Source: JBBDRW01 sp040905265 (GTDB taxonomy: Bacteria > Bacteroidota > Rhodothermia > Balneolales > Balneolaceae). From it: a DNA stretch of 42,265 nt. The DNA lies in the NCBI GenBank assembly GCA_040905265.1, contig JBBDRW010000069.1, positions 1-42,265 on the forward strand. Direction: 5' to 3'. The position numbers and the translations under genes are program-made. A model generated the notes under the pieces. The model did not search any database and was not told the origin of the DNA. It worked only from the letters and a program-made list of their open reading frames with translations. Positions 33,835 to 41,584 of the stretch are shown here, piece by piece (the first letter of the stretch is position 1; each line of letters opens with the position of its first letter).

Positions 33835-36378
33835 CTATTTTCCCTTTTCAGCGATAATCTGTATTGCCTGCTCCAGGGTAACCGATTCCGGCTCCACATT
33901 TTTCGGCAGGGAGATATTCTTTTTACCCAATTTCAGGTAGGGGCCGTACCGGCCGTCCATCACCCGGATCGCTTCATCATTGTCCGGATGTTTGCCCAGC
34001 TCTTTTATCTCTGCACTCCTTCCTGATTTCTTTTTCTGCTTCAGGAGCTCAATCGCACGATCAAGATCTACGGTCAATACATTGTCCTTCCTGGTAAGCG
34101 ATTTAAACGTGCCGTCATGAACCACAAAAGGGCCGTACCGGCCGACCCCTGCCCGAACCTCTTTATTCGTCTCCGGGTGATTCCCAAGCAGCCGGGGGAG
34201 GCTGAGAAGCTGAAGTGCCCGATCCAGGTCTACATCGTCCGGTTTCATCCCTTTCAATAGTGAAGCCCGTTTCGGTTTTTTATTCTCCTCTGTAACTTCC
34301 CCCAGTTGTACATAGGGGCCGTATCGTCCATTCAATACAAAAATTGGCTCCCCGCTCTCCGGGTGGTTACCGATAGGCTTCGGGCCATCTTTCTCCATTT
34401 TCAGCAGTTCCCGAATCTTCTCAATGGTAAGATCTCCCGGCATCAGGTCCACGGGAAGTGATGTGGTAATCTCCTCCCCATCCTTCTCCGTTTTGATATA
34501 GGGCCCAAACCGGCCAACCAGAATCTGAATATCGTCTAATCCCTCCAGCGGAAGGTCGAGAATCCTTGCCTCCTGGGAGTCGATTTTATCTTCCTGATAA
34601 TCAGCTTTCTCTTTCAGGCCATTCTTCCCTTTGTAATATTCGGAAAGATACCTGTTCGAATCGTATTCCCCCCTTGCGATCTGATCCAGACGCTCCTCCA
34701 TTCCCGAGGTAAACTCACTATCCACCAAATCCGGAAAGTGTGCCTCTAACAGGCCGGTAACTGCAAATGCGGTGTATGTCGGAATCAGAGTCTTACCGTC
34801 GGTCGAAACATAACCACGATCCTGGATGGTGCTGAGAATGGTCGCATAGGTACTCGGCCGCCCAATTCCCTCCTTCTCAAGCTCTTTGACCAGTGTCGCT
34901 TCCGTATATCGGGCAGGCGGTTTGGTCTCATGGCCGATCGATTCCAGTTCATGCAGCTCGGCGTCTGACTGTTCCGTCAGTTCCGGAAGAAATATCTCCT
35001 GGTTCTCTAAAGCAGCTTCCGGATCGTCACTCCCCTCCACGTATGCCCGGAAAAAGCCTGGAAAACGGATCTTCTTGCCGCTCGCTTTAAAATCGGCGGA
35101 GACATCATCCACAGAAGCGTTAATCGTAACATTGGTAAATTCCAGTTCCGCCTCCGCCATCTGGGTTGCGATCGTCCGTTTCCAGATCAGGTCATAGAGC
35201 TTGAGCTGGCGCCCCGTCAGCCCTGTAGACTCCGGATGCCGGAAGAAGGATCCGGAGGGCCGTATAGCTTCATGTGCCTCCTGGGCCGACTTTGACTTGC
35301 TCGCATAATTTCGGACTCTCTTAAAGAGATACTCTTCACCATACTGCTCCTCCACGGCATTCCGGGCAGCCCCGATCGCCTGGGAGGACAGGTTGGTCGA
35401 ATCGGTTCTCATATAGGTAATGTATCCATTCTCATAGAGTTTTTGGGCGACACTCATCGTGTCCCGGGCAGACATTCCGAACTTCCGGTTCGCCTCCTGC
35501 TGAAGGGTAGAAGTTATAAAGGGGGGTGCCGGACTTCTTTTTTTCCGGTTCACATCTATCGAGGTGACCCGCCAGGCCGCTTTTTCAAGTTTTTTCTGCA
35601 GGGAGCCGGAATCATCTTCATTCAAAAGAACGACGCTATCCGGCTTTTTCAGCTTGCCTGTCTGTTCATCGAAATCCTTTCCCGAGGCGAGTCTCTTATC
35701 GTTCAGATGAGAGAGTGTCGCGTGAAACGTCTCCTTCTCTCCTGATTTGGAGAGCAGCGCTTTCAGGTCAAAATAGGTCCCGCTTTTGAACCGCATCCTC
35801 TCCCGTTCCCGCCGGACAAGTATGGCAACTGCAATCGACTGAACTCTTCCGGCAGAGAGCCCCGGAGAGATTTTTTTCCAGAGAAGAGGTGAAATGGTGT
35901 ACCCGGCAAGACGGTCAATGATTCGGCGCGTCTCCTGTGCCTGTACCAGGTTCATATCGATATCCCGATAGTTCTCCATCGCATTGAGAATCGCCTCTTC
36001 TGTAATCTCACGGAACGCCATCCTCTTGACCGGGACATCCGGTTTGAGAAGCTCCACAAGGTGCCAGGAAATCGCTTCCCCTTCGCGATCCTCATCCGTG
36101 GCCAGAATCAGCTCATCAGAACCTTTCAGCAGCTCCTTCAATTTTTTGACCACTTTCTTCTTATCCCCGGGAATCACATAGAGCGGATTAAAATCGTTCT
36201 CCACATCAATCCCGAGATTAGCCCACGGCTCTTTTTTGAATTTGGCAGGCACCTCTTTTGCAGAGGAGGGGAGATCCCGGATATGACCCATTGAAGAGTC
36301 TACCTGATACCCTTTCGGCAGGTATTTCTTAATCGTTTTGGTTTTGGTCGGCGACTCAACGATAACTAACGATTTCAT
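33835..36378 (-). CDS. topA: DNA topoisomerase I (type IA)
   Basis: It relaxes negative supercoils. The 847 residues start with the TOPRIM domain (IVESPTKTKTI, with TDEDREGE at 94-101 binding Mg2+). The active-site Tyr322 and Arg324 lie in GYITYMRTDSTNLS. The C-terminus carries four copies of a topo/cysteine-less C-terminal repeat (VGRFGPYIK, NGRYGPYVQLG, VGRYGPFVVHDG, DGRYGPYLKLG), and no four-cysteine zinc fingers were seen. This replaces the zinc-ribbon tail of E. coli TopA. It starts 21 bases after the bcp stop, suggesting a bcp-topA operon. Confidence 0.97.
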   Translation of the reverse strand: MKSLVIVESPTKTKTIKKYLPKGYQVDSSMGHIRDLPSSAKEVPAKFKKEPWANLGIDVENDFNPLYVIPGDKKKVVKKLKELLKGSDELILATDEDREGEAISWHLVELLKPDVPVKRMAFREITEEAILNAMENYRDIDMNLVQAQETRRIIDRLAGYTISPLLWKKISPGLSAGRVQSIAVAILVRRERERMRFKSGTYFDLKALLSKSGEKETFHATLSHLNDKRLASGKDFDEQTGKLKKPDSVVLLNEDDSGSLQKKLEKAAWRVTSIDVNRKKRSPAPPFITSTLQQEANRKFGMSARDTMSVAQKLYENGYITYMRTDSTNLSSQAIGAARNAVEEQYGEEYLFKRVRNYASKSKSAQEAHEAIRPSGSFFRHPESTGLTGRQLKLYDLIWKRTIATQMAEAELEFTNVTINASVDDVSADFKASGKKIRFPGFFRAYVEGSDDPEAALENQEIFLPELTEQSDAELHELESIGHETKPPARYTEATLVKELEKEGIGRPSTYATILSTIQDRGYVSTDGKTLIPTYTAFAVTGLLEAHFPDLVDSEFTSGMEERLDQIARGEYDSNRYLSEYYKGKNGLKEKADYQEDKIDSQEARILDLPLEGLDDIQILVGRFGPYIKTEKDGEEITTSLPVDLMPGDLTIEKIRELLKMEKDGPKPIGNHPESGEPIFVLNGRYGPYVQLGEVTEENKKPKRASLLKGMKPDDVDLDRALQLLSLPRLLGNHPETNKEVRAGVGRYGPFVVHDGTFKSLTRKDNVLTVDLDRAIELLKQKKKSGRSAEIKELGKHPDNDEAIRVMDGRYGPYLKLGKKNISLPKNVEPESVTLEQAIQIIAEKGK

Positions 36379-36399
36379 ATATGAGAGTGTCTCCCGGAT

Positions 36400-36873
36400 C
36401 TACAATGTTTCTATTAATTCCTTCAGCTCCTCTGCATGAGCTTTTGTATCTATTTTTTCTATCATGCCGAGTACTGTTCCGTCTGTATCGATTACAAACG
36501 CAGAACGGGATGGAGCATTGAATGTTTTGCCAAACATCTGTTTTTCCACGATGGAATCAGTCGCCTCTGCAAAAGCAAACTCCGGATCAGATGCCAGTAT
36601 ATAATTTATATTCAGTTTATCTGCATAATTTTTATGGGACCTGCAGCCGTCCTTGCTCAGTGCAATCAGCTGGTACCCTCTCCTGTCGAACTCTTCCGCA
36701 TGTTCGGACAGACTTCTGTTTTGTCGGTCGCAACTGGAGGTATTGTTTCGCATGTAGACAGACACGATGGCCGGACGGGAGAGCAGATCTGACAAAGCAA
36801 CTTCTCTCTCCACTCCGTTTTGTACAATTTTGAATGTCAATCCGGTATCTATCTTCTGTCCGATTTCAATCAT
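36400..36873 (-). CDS. Peroxiredoxin-like thiol peroxidase (BCP/AhpC-TSA type)
   Basis: A 157-residue thioredoxin-fold protein. The peroxidatic cysteine is Cys48 in NNTSSCDRQN, at the place of the PxxxTxxC motif, but the motif proline is replaced (YMRNNTSSC). A second cysteine, Cys77 in LSKDGCRSHKNYADKL, is at an unusual place for BCP, whose resolving cysteine is normally five residues after the first. DPEFAFAEATDSI and SAFVIDTDGTV are typical. Its role is probably hydroperoxide reduction in the cytoplasm. The altered site means activity is uncertain. It lies 21 bases upstream of topA. Confidence 0.75.
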   Translation of the reverse strand: MIEIGQKIDTGLTFKIVQNGVEREVALSDLLSRPAIVSVYMRNNTSSCDRQNRSLSEHAEEFDRRGYQLIALSKDGCRSHKNYADKLNINYILASDPEFAFAEATDSIVEKQMFGKTFNAPSRSAFVIDTDGTVLGMIEKIDTKAHAEELKELIETL

Positions 36874-37139
36874 CCATCATTATTTCTTCGATTCAACATT
36901 CTTGGCCGGACTACACCAACAGTCATCAGCAGACATTTCGTTCTGAGGGATCAACCGATCTATGGAAATCCGGGATGTTATAATACACAATCCAACCCCA
37001 TGCAGGCAACCGGAAGTCAGCAAGTCTCCGTATTCCGGCTCCTGGAAGATACATTGCTCCCTGCAGTGAGAAGAGCGAGACGAACGCCCCAGCCGGATCA
37101 GTAACCCCCGAGTCTCCCTGCCTTGCAAGACCTCCATGG
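36874..37139. other. Gap between argS end and the peroxiredoxin gene
   Basis: Both neighbours are on the minus strand. A minus-strand frame of about 87 codons crosses the gap, but its start lies inside argS and I recognise no family. No tRNA, strong hairpin or promoter box was seen. It should contain the bcp-topA promoter. Confidence 0.4.
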
Positions 37140-38774
37140 TTACATCTGGTCCGGAGCGTCGATACCCAATATCCCCAAGCCATCGGCAAGTACCTGCGCT
37201 ACCCCTTTGGCCAGTTCCGAACGAGCATGCATCAGGCCCGGCTCCTCCCCGATGATCCGGCAATCGTGGTAGAACGATGTAAATGAGGAGGCCAGCTCAT
37301 TGAGGAACTGAATCAGGCGATGAGGCTCCTGGGAAACGGCTGCAGATTGTACTACTTCCGGAAAGCGGATCATCTCTTTAATCAGCCGGATCTCGGTTTC
37401 ATGCACCAAAAGAGTCAAATCCGGCTCACCGCTGAACCCTCCGGCCTCATTGGACTTTCGAAGAATTGACTCTATTCTTGCATGTGCATACTGCAGGTAG
37501 AAGACCGGGTTCTTCTCACCCGCTTCCTTCGCCTGGGCGATATCAAACTCAAGGTGGGTAGAAGGTGAGCGCATCAAAAAGAAGAAGCGTGTTACATCCG
37601 GCCCCACTTCATCCATCAATTCATCCAGTGTAACGAAGTTGGCCTTTCGGGTACTCATCTTATACGGTTTACCATCTTTTACAATCGTTACAAACTGGTA
37701 GACCAGAACGTCAACCTTAGAGGCGTCATACCCGAGTGCCTCGATTCCGTTCAATACATCAGGATAGGTATCAATGTGGTCGGCACCGAAGATATCGATG
37801 CAGAGATCAAAACCGCGGTCCAGTTTATTTGCGTGATAGGCGATGTCCGGCAGGCGGTAGGTTGGTTCACCGGTACTTTTCACCAGTACCGTATCCGTCT
37901 CCTTTCCATACTGAGTTGTCCGGAACCAGACGGCCCCATCTTTGTCATAAACGAGGCCTTTTTTTCTCAAGGCATTGACCACCCGGTCAATGGATCCATC
38001 TTCGTAGAGCGTGTATTCATTAAAAAACGAATCCATCCGAATCCCCATCCGCTCAAGAGTTGTCGAGATATCCTTGAAAATCTCACTCTCCGCCCTCTTT
38101 TTAAACTCCTCTTCATCAGTCGCCTTGACCAGGGAATCACCTTTCTCTCCAGCCAGCGCAGCGGCGATCTCTCGGATATACTCTCCCTCATAGCCCCCCT
38201 CCGGAAATTCAGACTCTCTGCCGATCTCTTCCAGATACCTGGCCTGTACACTCTGGCCCAGCACCCGCATCTGGCGGCCGGCATTGTTGAAATAATACTC
38301 CCGTTGAACCTTCGCTCCACACCACTCGTACAGTCGGGCGATTGTATCACCCAGAACAGCATTTCGACCATGCCCGACCGTCAGAGGGCCGGTCGGGTTT
38401 GCACTGACGAATTCGATCAGAATCCGCTTTTCGCTGTATAGATGATTCTTCCCAAAGTCACTCTCCTGCTGAAGAAGTTCTGCGAGTGAGTCAAACAGAT
38501 AGTTTTCCGCGAACCGAAAATTGATGAAACCGGGGCCTGCAACCTCAACAGAAGCAATCTTTGCCGGATCTGTTTTCAGTTGTTCAATCAGCTCTTCCGC
38601 AATCTGTCTCGGATTTTTTCGAAGTGGCTTTGCCAGCAACATCGCCAAATTCGTTGCCGCATCACCGTGTGATGCTTCACGCGGTCTTTCAATTACAATG
38701 TCCGGTATCTCCGAGGAGTCTATTGAAAACGAAGAGAGTGCTTCGCTCAACTGTTGCTTCAGATATTCTTCCAT
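37140..38774 (-). CDS. argS: Arginyl-tRNA synthetase
   Basis: This class I synthetase charges tRNA-Arg. It has the N-terminal Add-1 domain, then FVSANPTGPLTVGHGRNAVLGD (the HIGH-type motif), the catalytic domain, and KMSTRKANFVTLDELMDEV (a KMSK-type motif written KMST, common in ArgRS). It ends with the DALR anticodon-binding domain (LASSFTSFYHDCRIIGEE ... ADGLGILGIDAPDQM). The longest frame begins with GTG at 38789. The ATG at 38774 gives MEEYLKQQLSEAL, which fits the family start better. A long leader (about 160 nt) separates it from a candidate promoter at 38947 and contains repeat copy A. Confidence 0.95.
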   Translation of the reverse strand: MEEYLKQQLSEALSSFSIDSSEIPDIVIERPREASHGDAATNLAMLLAKPLRKNPRQIAEELIEQLKTDPAKIASVEVAGPGFINFRFAENYLFDSLAELLQQESDFGKNHLYSEKRILIEFVSANPTGPLTVGHGRNAVLGDTIARLYEWCGAKVQREYYFNNAGRQMRVLGQSVQARYLEEIGRESEFPEGGYEGEYIREIAAALAGEKGDSLVKATDEEEFKKRAESEIFKDISTTLERMGIRMDSFFNEYTLYEDGSIDRVVNALRKKGLVYDKDGAVWFRTTQYGKETDTVLVKSTGEPTYRLPDIAYHANKLDRGFDLCIDIFGADHIDTYPDVLNGIEALGYDASKVDVLVYQFVTIVKDGKPYKMSTRKANFVTLDELMDEVGPDVTRFFFLMRSPSTHLEFDIAQAKEAGEKNPVFYLQYAHARIESILRKSNEAGGFSGEPDLTLLVHETEIRLIKEMIRFPEVVQSAAVSQEPHRLIQFLNELASSFTSFYHDCRIIGEEPGLMHARSELAKGVAQVLADGLGILGIDAPDQM

Positions 38775-38817
38775 TCCCTGTCGATTCACATTTACTTGAG
38801 GAGACTGCCAATTTCAA

Positions 38818-38858
38818 GTGTCGTCTCAACCATACATCGCATGCTTGACACGACACTA
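38818..38858. repeat. Short dispersed inverted repeat, T family copy A
   Basis: It begins GTGTCGTCTCAACCATAC and ends ATGCTTGACACGACACTAG. The ends are complementary (GTGTCG with CGACAC). It is the cleanest copy of the family; others are at 1485, 14389 and 30235. It lies in the presumed 5' leader of argS, unlike the other copies, which lie in convergent gaps. Confidence 0.65.
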
Positions 38859-38946
38859 GAGCAGGCGGCCTGTACAAACAGGCAGCCCTGGGTAAAACCG
38901 GCGGCAGGTGAAAACCCGCCATGCCTCTGTTATAGATGTTGGTTGG

Positions 38947-38954
38947 CAAATATA
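38947..38954 (-). promoter_or_regulatory. Candidate -7 box TATATTTG for argS
   Basis: On the minus strand this reads TATATTTG, an exact TAnnTTTG match. A TTG lies 14 bases upstream, which is shorter than the usual spacing. If used, it gives argS a leader of roughly 160 nt holding repeat copy A and a GCCTGT/ACAGGC hairpin (about 38868-38883). Confidence 0.45.
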
Positions 38955-38987
38955 GCCTTTTTCAAATCCAATAACGTATGGCAGTCT

Positions 38988-39077
38988 GTGAAAATCCTCC
39001 TGCTTCACGAATCAGGAGCAAAGCAGCCGGCCGTCAAAGTTCGTTACCTGCTCACATCAGATTTTCACGATCAGGAG
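38988..39077. repeat. Inverted and direct repeats between argS and radC
   Basis: GTGAAAATC (38988-38996) is inverted as GATTTTCAC (39060-39068). CACGAATCAGGAG (39006-39018) is nearly repeated as CACGATCAGGAG (39066-39077). A small CTCCTG/CAGGAG hairpin lies within. The function is unknown; a radC terminator or an upstream control site for argS are both possible. Confidence 0.4.
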
Positions 39078-39100
39078 TGAGACAATTCATCCATGATCTG

Positions 39101-39799
39101 TCAAACATACCCTTTTCCCCGCATGCTGGTGTAACTGTCTCCGGCAATAATAATGTGATCATCTACAGGTACACCCAACAATTTCCCTCCTTCTACAATC
39201 CGCTGCGTAAGCCGGATATCCGCCCTGGACTCTTTTGGATTTCCCGAAGGATGGTTGTGAAGGAGCAAAATGCTGCACGCTTCATTCAGGATCGCCTGTC
39301 GAAACACCTCTCCCGGATCGACTATCGTGGCAGTCGCACCGCCCGAACTGATTTGTGAGTACCCTGTCACAATTTTTGAATTGTTAAGGTAAGCGACCAG
39401 AAACGCCTCCTTGGTTCTGTCCCGAAGTACCGGGCCGAAATAGGCAGCAGCATCTTCAGGGCTCTGTATCTGCACCTGATCACCCAGAGAGGAGACCTGG
39501 ATTCTGCGACTCAACTCAAAAACCGCTTCAAGTGTCACCGCCTTCACCTTGGCAATGCCGGGCACCCGTTTCAATTCTCTCCAGTCTTTCCGGATTAATT
39601 GGCGTAACCCTCCCGACATCTCCAGTACAGCAGCGGCCGTTTCGATTACATTCATCCGGGAACTACCGGTTCGCAACAAAATGGCAAGCAGTTCTGCATT
39701 CGAGAGGCTTTCCGCACCAAACCGGGCCAGCTTCTCTCTCGGCTGCTCATCGGGCTGCATCTCTTTTACTGTGCGTGTACCGATTTCATTCATTCCCAT
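39101..39799 (-). CDS. radC: RadC-family JAB/MPN-domain protein
   Basis: The 232-residue protein has an N-terminal helix-hairpin-helix region (LSNAELLAILLRTGSS, LKRVPGIAKVKAVTLEAVFEL) and a C-terminal JAMM-type metal site LLLHNHPSGNPKESRAD. The family is widespread; its earlier repair role is not supported and its activity is unknown. AGGAG about ten bases before the ATG serves as SD. The upstream gap holds an F-family element. Confidence 0.93.
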   Translation of the reverse strand: MGMNEIGTRTVKEMQPDEQPREKLARFGAESLSNAELLAILLRTGSSRMNVIETAAAVLEMSGGLRQLIRKDWRELKRVPGIAKVKAVTLEAVFELSRRIQVSSLGDQVQIQSPEDAAAYFGPVLRDRTKEAFLVAYLNNSKIVTGYSQISSGGATATIVDPGEVFRQAILNEACSILLLHNHPSGNPKESRADIRLTQRIVEGGKLLGVPVDDHIIIAGDSYTSMRGKGYV

Positions 39800-39831
39800 A
39801 TTCAGCTCTCTCCTGTATCTATTCCACTCTC

Positions 39832-39910
39832 TAGGAACCTGTCGGACTTACGCCGAATCTACTGCGGCTGCGCCAAATCGGTCCCGTAAGTCCGACAGAC
39901 TCCTGGGCAG
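39832..39910. repeat. F-family inverted-repeat element, complete copy
   Basis: The left arm ACCTGTCGGACTTACG faces the right arm CGTAAGTCCGACAGACTCCT, forming a long imperfect stem around a loop of about 45 bases. Its reverse complement aligns ungapped with the element at 26019 on both sides of that copy's 34-bp insert. It lies upstream of radC. Confidence 0.8.
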
Positions 39911-39945
39911 CGTTGCATTCCACCCGGCAATTCAGTTATATAGTG

Positions 39946-39963
39946 GAGGCTTTGTAAAACGTT
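39946..39963. repeat. G-family single arm
   Basis: TGGAGGCTTTGTAAAACG matches the reverse complement of the right arms at 15112 and 16296 with few differences. Confidence 0.4.
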
Positions 39964-40021
39964 CCGGACTCCCTCCCGACAGAATCTGAAAATCGGTGGG
40001 CCTTTGTGCGGACTACTAAAT

Positions 40022-40100
40022 AGGATCGTCTCTGAAGTCGATCCTTACAACAACAATCGAAAATACTTGACGGGCATCCGATACCGGATTAACCATCCGG
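40022..40100 (+). other. Two small hairpins upstream of the NUDIX gene
   Basis: AGGATCG ... CGATCCT (40022-40028 / 40039-40045) and CCGGAT-TAACC-ATCCGG (40084-40100). No U-run follows either. They may be a control region for the NUDIX gene. The rest of the gap from 39964 holds nothing recognisable. Confidence 0.35.
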
Positions 40101-40143
40101 CCGTTTATCTGGAAACAGAATTTCTAAAAACCGTTAGAATATC

Positions 40144-40698
40144 ATGAAGAGGCTAAACCTTCAGGAACAGAAATGGGCCATTCGCTCAGATCGCTCCGTC
40201 TATCAAACACCAATCTTTGATCTGCATGAAGTGGAGGCGGGGCCTGAATCCGGAGACGAAACTGGCAGGTTTTATGTCCTGAACGCTCCGGAATGGATCA
40301 ATGTGCTTCCGTTGACACCAGACCGTGAAGTCATCCTGGTGGAGCAGTACCGGCACGGAATAGAGGAGGTCACACTCGAAATTCCGGGTGGCATGGTAGA
40401 TGAGGGAGAGATTCCTGAAGAGGCTGCAAAACGTGAATTGCTGGAAGAGACCGGGTACAGCTCCGGCTCCTGGCACTTGTTGGGAAAAGCGAGCTCGAAT
40501 CCGGCAATTCTGAACAACTTCACTCATCTTTATCTTGCAGAAAACTGTCGGATTACCACCAGGCAAAGTACCGACGAATTTGAGCAGATTTCGATCCATC
40601 TTGTGCCGATCCATGATTTCCTGGAGATGGTTCGCAACGGATCCATTCACCACGCTATCGTACTGGCAGCGGTTGCACACTATCTTAACAGGAAATAG
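40144..40698 (+). CDS. NUDIX hydrolase, ADP-ribose pyrophosphatase type
   Basis: The 184-residue protein has a complete Nudix box starting at GGMVDEGE and running to RELLEETGY (G-x5-E-x7-RE-x2-EE-x-G). A strand pair (VILVEQYRHGIEEVTLEIPGG) before the box and the region SNPAILNNFTHLYLAENC after it are typical of the ADP-ribose/nucleoside diphosphate sugar hydrolases. The likely substrate is ADP-ribose or a similar nucleotide sugar. It is cytoplasmic and converges on the methyltransferase gene with a 25-base gap. (Segments quoted are family blocks; the box begins near residue 81.). Confidence 0.9.
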   Translation: MKRLNLQEQKWAIRSDRSVYQTPIFDLHEVEAGPESGDETGRFYVLNAPEWINVLPLTPDREVILVEQYRHGIEEVTLEIPGGMVDEGEIPEEAAKRELLEETGYSSGSWHLLGKASSNPAILNNFTHLYLAENCRITTRQSTDEFEQISIHLVPIHDFLEMVRNGSIHHAIVLAAVAHYLNRK

Positions 40699-40723
40699 CA
40701 GCAGGCCCGGATGTTATCTCCCC

Positions 40724-41527
40724 TCAGACGGGGCGCAATTTTGTGAAACAGACGATACTTCGGGTCAGCTGTTCTTCTACCCGGAATCCGGCTCGTTCAA
40801 AGAGCCGGTTGCTCTCCTCGACCGACCGGAAAGTAAGGCCTCCCCACTCAGCGGAATCCTGGAAGAGCCTTCCATACCACGTTTCAGCCCGAACGAGGTG
40901 CATCATAAAGAAGATCCCCTGCTGTTTGAGAACCCGCCGGCATTCAAAGAGTACCTTCAGATCATCCGTCAACTCATTCAGCGTTCCCCCCATCACCAGG
41001 CCGTCCGCTTCCTGACTAAAGAGAGGTAAATTCCGTGCATCTGCCCGGATCAGAAACAGGTCTGCGGCTTCAGCTTCTGCACGGGTCTTCGCCTCAGCAA
41101 GCATCTGTTCGGAGGCATCCAGTGCCAACATACGGATGGAGGGCTCTTTTCTCACAAGCATACGTGCGTATAACCCGGTTGAACACCCGATATCGAGCCA
41201 GGTTTCTCCCGGCTGCGGGTCTGTCCATTCCAGAAGGAGGTCTCTCTCCTTTTCAATGGGAAATTCCTCACCGGTCAGAATGCTGAGAGAGCGGTTGCGC
41301 CACAACTCTTCATACAGTTTTGCCGTGAGAGTCCACTGGTTCGACTGTTGTGCAATGGAGTAGCTGCTCTCTTTACCACCAATCAGGTCGATGATATTAT
41401 TCCTGATCGGGTACTCCACTTCCCCGGAAGAGATTGTACCGTTAAACGGAACCGCCAGATGGCAGGCCCGTTCCGGAACAGAGAGCTTCTTTCTGTCATC
41501 AGCCGGAGATTTAAGTTCGAGAGTCAT
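40724..41527 (-). CDS. Class I SAM-dependent methyltransferase
   Basis: The 267-residue protein has a roughly 60-residue N-terminal extension (VPERACHLAVPFNGTISSGE, YPIRNNIIDLIGG) that resembles the Trm112-like or zinc-ribbon leader of some methyltransferases but has only one cysteine. Then come motif I TWLDIGCSTGLYARML, the acidic residue in LALDAS, and LIRADARNLPLFSQEADGLVMGGTLNEL. The C-terminal strand is TRSIVCFTKLRPV. The substrate is unknown. The SAM-hydroxide adenosyltransferase gene lies 57 bases upstream on the same strand. Confidence 0.85.
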   Translation of the reverse strand: MTLELKSPADDRKKLSVPERACHLAVPFNGTISSGEVEYPIRNNIIDLIGGKESSYSIAQQSNQWTLTAKLYEELWRNRSLSILTGEEFPIEKERDLLLEWTDPQPGETWLDIGCSTGLYARMLVRKEPSIRMLALDASEQMLAEAKTRAEAEAADLFLIRADARNLPLFSQEADGLVMGGTLNELTDDLKVLFECRRVLKQQGIFFMMHLVRAETWYGRLFQDSAEWGGLTFRSVEESNRLFERAGFRVEEQLTRSIVCFTKLRPV

Positions 41528-41584
41528 AACACTGCACCTCTGTTTATCCTCATGGTACGCAGCAAAAAGGTGAGAGTTGCGAAC

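Noticed and set aside
36926..37189. Possible small gene in the argS/bcp gap (about 87 codons, minus strand)
   Set aside because: It starts inside argS and reads as low-information sequence. No SD, motif or signal was seen, so it was described as a gap instead.
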